From: Cryptomeria japonica
Taxonomy: Eukaryota; Streptophyta; Pinopsida; Cupressales; Cupressaceae
Assembly: GCF_030272615.1 (NCBI RefSeq)
Contig: NC_081413.1
Span: forward strand, 558,091,136 to 558,149,135
Length of the DNA stretch: 58,000 bases
Reading direction: 5' to 3'
The translations under genes were made by a program, and so were the position numbers. How positions within the stretch are numbered: position 1 is the first letter of the stretch; every line of letters starts with the position of its first letter. This document shows positions 53,820 through 58,000 of this stretch, one piece after another. The notes beneath the pieces are model-generated. The model ran no database searches. It was not told the DNA's origin and worked only from the letters and a program-made list of their open reading frames with translations.

Positions 53820-54441
53820 GCATGGATGAGGTGTTTGAAAAGGCTACCAAACAAGAACTGAACCTACAACAAGTGCCTAATTATCGCAAGAACCTTAATG
53901 TCAATAAAAATTACTAGAGTAACAATAAACATGGAAACAATAGCAATAACAATTGACAGATCAAGAATGTGAAAATAAACAACAATACATAGGGTCAAGA
54001 TGAAGGAAATCAACATGGAAGCAATAAGAGTGTGAATTATAACAACAAAAAAGAAAAAATATTCAATGTGCCCAAAGCACCTTCAAGTTGATGTTACATA
54101 TGTGTAGGATAGAATTATGTGAATACATGTCCCATGATATCCACAGGGTGAAGGCAAGGAGGCCCATAACACCAGATCCATGCAATGGTAGATAACTATC
54201 TAGTTGAATTTCAGGCCTCACCAATACAATTCAATGGTAAAATCTATGGACATAATGTTTTTATTTTAATTGATACTAGAGCTATAGAATGTTTTATTGA
54301 TCCAAAAATAGTTTGGTAGATAACTACCGAGTTGACCTTCAGGCCTCACCAATACAATTAAATGGTAAACTCCATGGCCATAATATTTCTATTTTAATTG
54401 ATACTAGAGCTATAGAGTGTTTATTGATTCAAAAATAGTTT
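53820..54441 (+). pseudogene. RE12 gag end and protease, with tandem duplication
   Basis: The gag tail reads SMDEVFEKATKQELNLQQV, then an Asn-rich run (NNKHGNNSNNN). A degenerate knuckle at 54092-54130 (CYICVG, TAG, NYVNTC) is one residue short and lacks the His. The protease site reads ILIDTRAIECFID, with DTG mutated to DTR. This protease segment occurs twice: unit 1 at 54186-54313, unit 2 at 54314-54441, a 128 bp tandem duplication that also shifts the frame. Protease would mature the polyprotein. Confidence 0.8.
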
Positions 54442-55760
54442 TACATTTACTTGTTAGATTGAGATATATGGCAAACCCATGGATAGTGGAATATAGAAAT
54501 TGGGTAGAGAGGGTGGTAGATACTTGTCTCGTTTATAGTGATTTAAATATTTTTAATTTTTGGATGGAGGTCAACCTTTATGTAGCACCCCTATGTTCAT
54601 ATGATGTGATATTGGGAACCAATTGGTTGACTGAGCATAAATACAATGTAAATTTTGAGGATAGGATTGTTCAATGCTTAGAAAATAATGAGAGCCATGT
54701 AGAGATCCATGGATCATGAAAACCCCTTGAAATTAGGTAGATTTTGGCCATGCAACTTAAGAAGGATGAAAGGAAGGGATTCTCAATCTATGTCATCCAA
54801 GTCAATGATCTTGATAATGAGAAACCCTATTTTTATAAACATCATGTACTAAAAGAGTATCAAGTTGTGTTTCTAGTTGAGTTGATAGATTTGCCACCAA
54901 AGAGGGAGTTTGATTTCTCTATAGAGTTGTTGCTAGGAATAGAACCTCGATCCAAATCTCCTTCTAGGATGACTATCATGACATTATATGATTTAAAGGC
55001 ATAGTTTCAAGAGTTTTTAAAGCAAGGGTTCATTAGGCCTAGTGTGCCTCAATGGGACACAAGTGTGATTTTTGTCAAACAACCCTACACCTATGCATTG
55101 ACTACAAAATTTTGAATAAGGCTATGGTCAACAATAGGTACCCTCTTCTGAAGATCGACAAACTCTTTGATTAGATGAGGGGAGCCACAATAATCTCAAA
55201 GATAAATCTTTAATATGACTATCACCAGTTATAAATTAAGGAGGACATCCCAAAAATAGATTTTTGAACTCGATATGGTCACCATGAGTTCACTATGGTA
55301 CCATTCAGGTTGACTAATGCTCCAACTACATTTATGAACTTGATGAATAACATTTTATGAGATTGCCTAGATAATTTCATACTGATATTCCTAGATGACA
55401 TCTTAGTCTATTCAAAGATAATAGAGGAGCATGATAAACATTTGAGGATAGTCTTGCAACGCTTAAGGGAGCATAATTTTTTGGGTAAACTATCCAAGTG
55501 TACCTTTTACCAAAGCAAGGCACACTATCTTGGTCATGGTATATCAACAGAGTGAATTGCAATGGACCCATATAAAATCAAGGCTATAGTGAAGTCGTTG
55601 ACACCACAAAATGTAAGTCAATTTTGTACTTTCATGGCACTTGCGAGGTATTACAAAACTTTGTTCCATGATTTTCTAAAATATCCACACCCATCTCACT
55701 TTAGAGGAAGAGAAGAAGGTTTGAGTGGACAAAGAACTATAAATAAGTTTTTTAGCTCTT
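54442..55760 (+). pseudogene. RE12 protease end and reverse transcriptase, broken
   Basis: The protease C-terminal part reads CSYDVILGTNWLTEHKYNV (54590-54650), the ILG-type block. [37 protein letters not shown], then a frame change after [42 protein letters not shown] and the catalytic FLDDILVYS (near 55390) follow. The two catalytic Asp are present; F replaces the usual V before LDD. CTFYQSKAHYLGHGIS and FCTFMALARYYKTLFHDF mark the end of RT. Stops are numerous between 55000 and 55560. Confidence 0.85.
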
Positions 55761-56215
55761 AAAGGAGAAACTCACTTTAGCACCAATTCTAGCTATACTT
55801 GATCTTAATGGACATTTTATTTTGATCATGGATGCATTGGGAGAGGATGTAAGAGGAGTGCTAATGCAAAGAGGACAAGTGGTTTCCTATGAGTTTAGGA
55901 AAGAAAAACAACATGAACAAAATTATGCCACACATGACCTAGAATCGGTAGCCATAGTGCACATGCTTTTGATGTGGAGTCATTATCTTTTAGGCATACC
56001 CTTTGAGATTAATATTGACCACCTTGGACTAAAGTATATTTTCACCCAACCAAATCTTAATGATTTCCAAATGAGGTGGTTAGAGTTCCTTATTAAGTAT
56101 TATTTTGATATTGAGTACATCAAGGGTAAGGAGAACAAAGCAACAAATGTCCTTAGTAAAAGAAGGCACCTTGCAGCCATGACAACTACTAGGTCAACCC
56201 TGAGATAGTAGGTGT
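55761..56215 (+). pseudogene. RE12 RNase H
   Basis: The open frame from 55822 reads IMDALGEDVRGVLMQRGQVV, YEFRKEKQHEQNYATHDLES, LMWSHYLLGIPFEINIDHLG, LKYIFTQPNLNDFQMRWLEF and IEYIKGKENKATNVLSKR. This is the chromovirus RNase H. The first catalytic Asp is in MDALG, the Glu in LES and another Asp in IDH. The frame is intact over 128 codons, in contrast to its surroundings. Confidence 0.88.
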
Positions 56216-56389
56216 TATAGAACCTTTAGGATGATGAGCACTATATTAGAGTGAAGTAGACATTATAACAAAATCCCATTGATCGACAATTTTATGGATA
56301 TGCTTTTGAGGTAGATGGAATTCTAAGATACTAGGATAGGATGTATATTCTAGACCAAGGAAGTTGCAAAAGTTGATTTTATAGGAAGT

Positions 56390-57420
56390 CCACAATGCAT
56401 CGTATTCAGGACACCTTGGTGTGACCAAGATGGTAGCAAAATTGAAAACCTTGTTCTTTTAGCCCAAACTTAAGAAGTATGTGGCACAATACTCAGAGTG
56501 ATAATAAGTCAAGGTTGAGCACGTACACCCAACAAGACTCTTATACCAACATGATATAACCAAATATAAGTGGAAAGTGATCAATATGGATTTTATCCAA
56601 GCCTCACCAATTTTATAAATAAGCATGACATCATCTTAATGGTAGTAGACAAGTTAACCAAGGTGGCACATTTTATTATTGAGAATTTAAAGGATGGATC
56701 TTTGGCTATAGATAACAAGTTCAATCATAAGATATTTTGCCTTCATAAGGTTCCAAAGATAGTCATATCAAATAGAGACACCCACTTTACCTTGAGGCTT
56801 TAGACAACACTATGCAACTTTAGGCACCAAGTTGAATTTCAATTCCACATAGCACCCTGAGATAGATGGACAAACGGAAAGGGTGAATCAGGTAGTGGAA
56901 GACCTCTTAAGGATATATTGTATGGATCAGAATTATTTAAGTTGGAGGATTACCTTTCCTTGGTATAATTTTCTTACAACAACTCCTACCATGCATCTTG
57001 AGGGATGACATCTTTTGAGGCCTTGTATAGATGTAAATGTTGCACACCTATTAGTTGGGATAGGGTAGAAGACAAGATTGTGATAAGCCCCAACATGCTT
57101 AAGGAGATGGAAGACCAAATGAGATTTATCAAGGAGAGATTGAAACAAGCAATTGATGAATAAAAGAGTTATGTAGACAAGAATGGGACCTTCATGTATT
57201 TTTAAGTTGGAGATAAGGTCTTTCTAAGGGCCAAGTTGCATAAGAGCTCCATAATGTTTGGCAAGGCATCCAAACTTGCACCTAGATATGTGGGTCCATT
57301 CAATATTTTAGAATTGATCAACCCAATTAATTATAGACATTCCCTACCTCTCGTCATTGCCCAAATTCACAATGGTTTTCATGCATCATTACTTAATCCA
57401 TATCATTATGATGCCTCATG
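56390..57420 (+). pseudogene. RE12 integrase, broken
   Basis: The zinc-finger tail reads HSGHLGVTKMVAKL (56395-56440). The core is recognised from VINMDFIQASP, ILMVVDKLTKVAHFI, IVISNRDTHFTL and YHSTXPEIDGQTERVN-like text near 56845-56890. The C-terminal part reads YNNSYHAS, FEALYRCKCCTPISWDRVED, VGDKVFLRAKLHKSS, LAPRYVGPFNILELINPINY and FHASLLNPYH. Several stops and frame changes separate these blocks. Confidence 0.85.
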
Positions 57421-57470
57421 AAAAACTTGATTAGTGTGCCTTACAAGTTTAGGAACTAGGGGTGGTACTT

Positions 57471-57626
57471 GTGGAGCCTCTTTGCATCATTGATCGACAT
57501 AGCCTCAAGCTACATAATAGAATTTTCAAGCAATATAAGGTCCAATGGGACCAACATTATGGGGATACCGCTACTTGGGAGGATGCAGGGGAGATAGATA
57601 GATCTTTTCCCCATTTGAGAAGATAG
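57471..57626 (+). pseudogene. RE12 chromodomain
   Basis: The frame VEPLCIIDRHSLKLHNRIFK, then YKVQWDQHYGDTATWEDAGE and SFPHLRR, ends at a TAG. Chromodomain hallmarks are KVQW and ATWE. In chromoviruses this domain, fused to integrase, is thought to guide insertion toward modified chromatin. It is open throughout. Confidence 0.88.
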
Positions 57627-57716
57627 ATACTTAGATATTGATGTTTTGATTTCTGGGTGTGATACTTTTTTTCTTTGTGTTTGTGTGAGTAATAAGATAT
57701 TGGGATGAAGTCTCTT

Positions 57717-57731
57717 CCTAGTGGGGAAGGA
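57717..57731 (+). other. RE12 polypurine tract
   Basis: CTAGTGGGGAAGGA directly precedes TGTCACATCC. Confidence 0.82.
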
Positions 57732-58000
57732 TGTCACATCCTATTATTTTACTTATTTTAATAATGCATAAAAATTTTGATTTAGATTTTATTTATTTAG
57801 TTAAATTTTAATTTATTGAGTCGATCAAGATAGATTTTAATGATGTTGCAATGTTAATAATGCAAATTGAGGATGATTTGGACTAGATATTTATGATGAT
57901 AATGATTTTTATTTTAAGGGATGACCTGCCAATGTGTGGATGAGTTTTTATGGATGTAGGATCAATCAAAGATGGGAATATGGTTGAGGAGATGAGTCTC
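57732..58000 (+). repeat. RE12 3' LTR, start only
   Basis: TGTCACATCC opens the LTR (many chromovirus LTRs begin TGTCACG; CpG decay would give TGTCACA). It runs past the window end. Confidence 0.8.

Larger units (their letters stand above)
53817..58000 (+). mobile_element. RE12: Ty3/gypsy chromovirus, right part
   Basis: It starts inside gag directly after RE9. Zinc knuckle, protease, RT, RNase H, integrase and chromodomain follow in Ty3/gypsy order, then a polypurine tract and the start of the 3' LTR. The left part of gag is not found on the other side of RE9. Many stops indicate an old copy. Confidence 0.88.

Noticed and set aside
1-58000. Host protein-coding gene
   Set aside because: Every recognisable frame belongs to a retroelement. 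The PMD frame is the only host-like domain and lies inside RE7 between its LTRs.

Overview
The window is plant nuclear repeat DNA from a large, retrotransposon-bloated genome. The evidence is dense Ty1/copia and Ty3/gypsy LTR elements, initiator-Met-tRNA primer sites, a plant mobile domain (PMD) reading frame, and no host gene. A gymnosperm is plausible, but nothing in the sequence proves it. I found no tRNA or rRNA gene, CRISPR array or intact cellular gene. Every long coding frame belongs to a transposable element and almost all carry stops. Names RE1-RE12 are mine.

Region 1 (1-6371). The 3' half of a copia element (RE1, with a 1.0 kb 3' LTR ending at 3732) sits inside the integrase of a second copia element (RE2). 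The right part of RE2 runs to a polypurine tract at 6371.

Region 2 (6372-41042). This is a four-level nest. RE3 is a copia element whose own sequence is about 6.3 kb: LTR, primer site, gag, protease, integrase, RT, RNase H, LTR. Its gag is split twice. The first split is RE4 (7999-21932, TSD CTTTT), a non-autonomous element with a Gag and a 1093-codon unrecognised frame (ORF2) instead of pol. RE4 in turn holds RE5 (14055-20740, minus strand, TSD GTTGT), a complete copia element. The second split is a solo LTR, RE6 (22235-36652, TSD GGTAT/GGTAC). RE6 is itself split by RE7 (23360-36581, minus strand, TSD TTAAC), a 13 kb element with no recognisable pol. RE7 carries a proline/glutamine-rich sense frame and, on the opposite strand, a PMD frame of 589 codons.

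Region 3 (41043-58000). In order: the 3' end and LTR of a gypsy element (RE8); a LINE endonuclease fragment; RE9, a minus-strand gypsy element with a decayed tRNA-Asp-type primer site; RE10, an internally deleted gypsy element inside RE9; RE11, a solo LTR inside the 5' LTR of RE9; and RE12, a chromovirus (gag end, protease, RT, RNase H, integrase, chromodomain) whose 3' LTR runs off the window.

How the parts relate. RE1 and RE4 share terminal LTR sequence and an almost identical polypurine-tract context, so an RE1-type autonomous element is the likely source of enzymes for RE4. RE7, RE10 and RE11 share LTR ends and 3' non-coding motifs. RE10 keeps a Ty3/gypsy pol C-terminus, which places pol-less RE7 among the Ty3/gypsy elements. 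The two frames most worth attention are RE4 ORF2 and the RE7 antisense PMD frame. Each is broken only by stop codons and not by frameshifts, so each was a real protein until recently.
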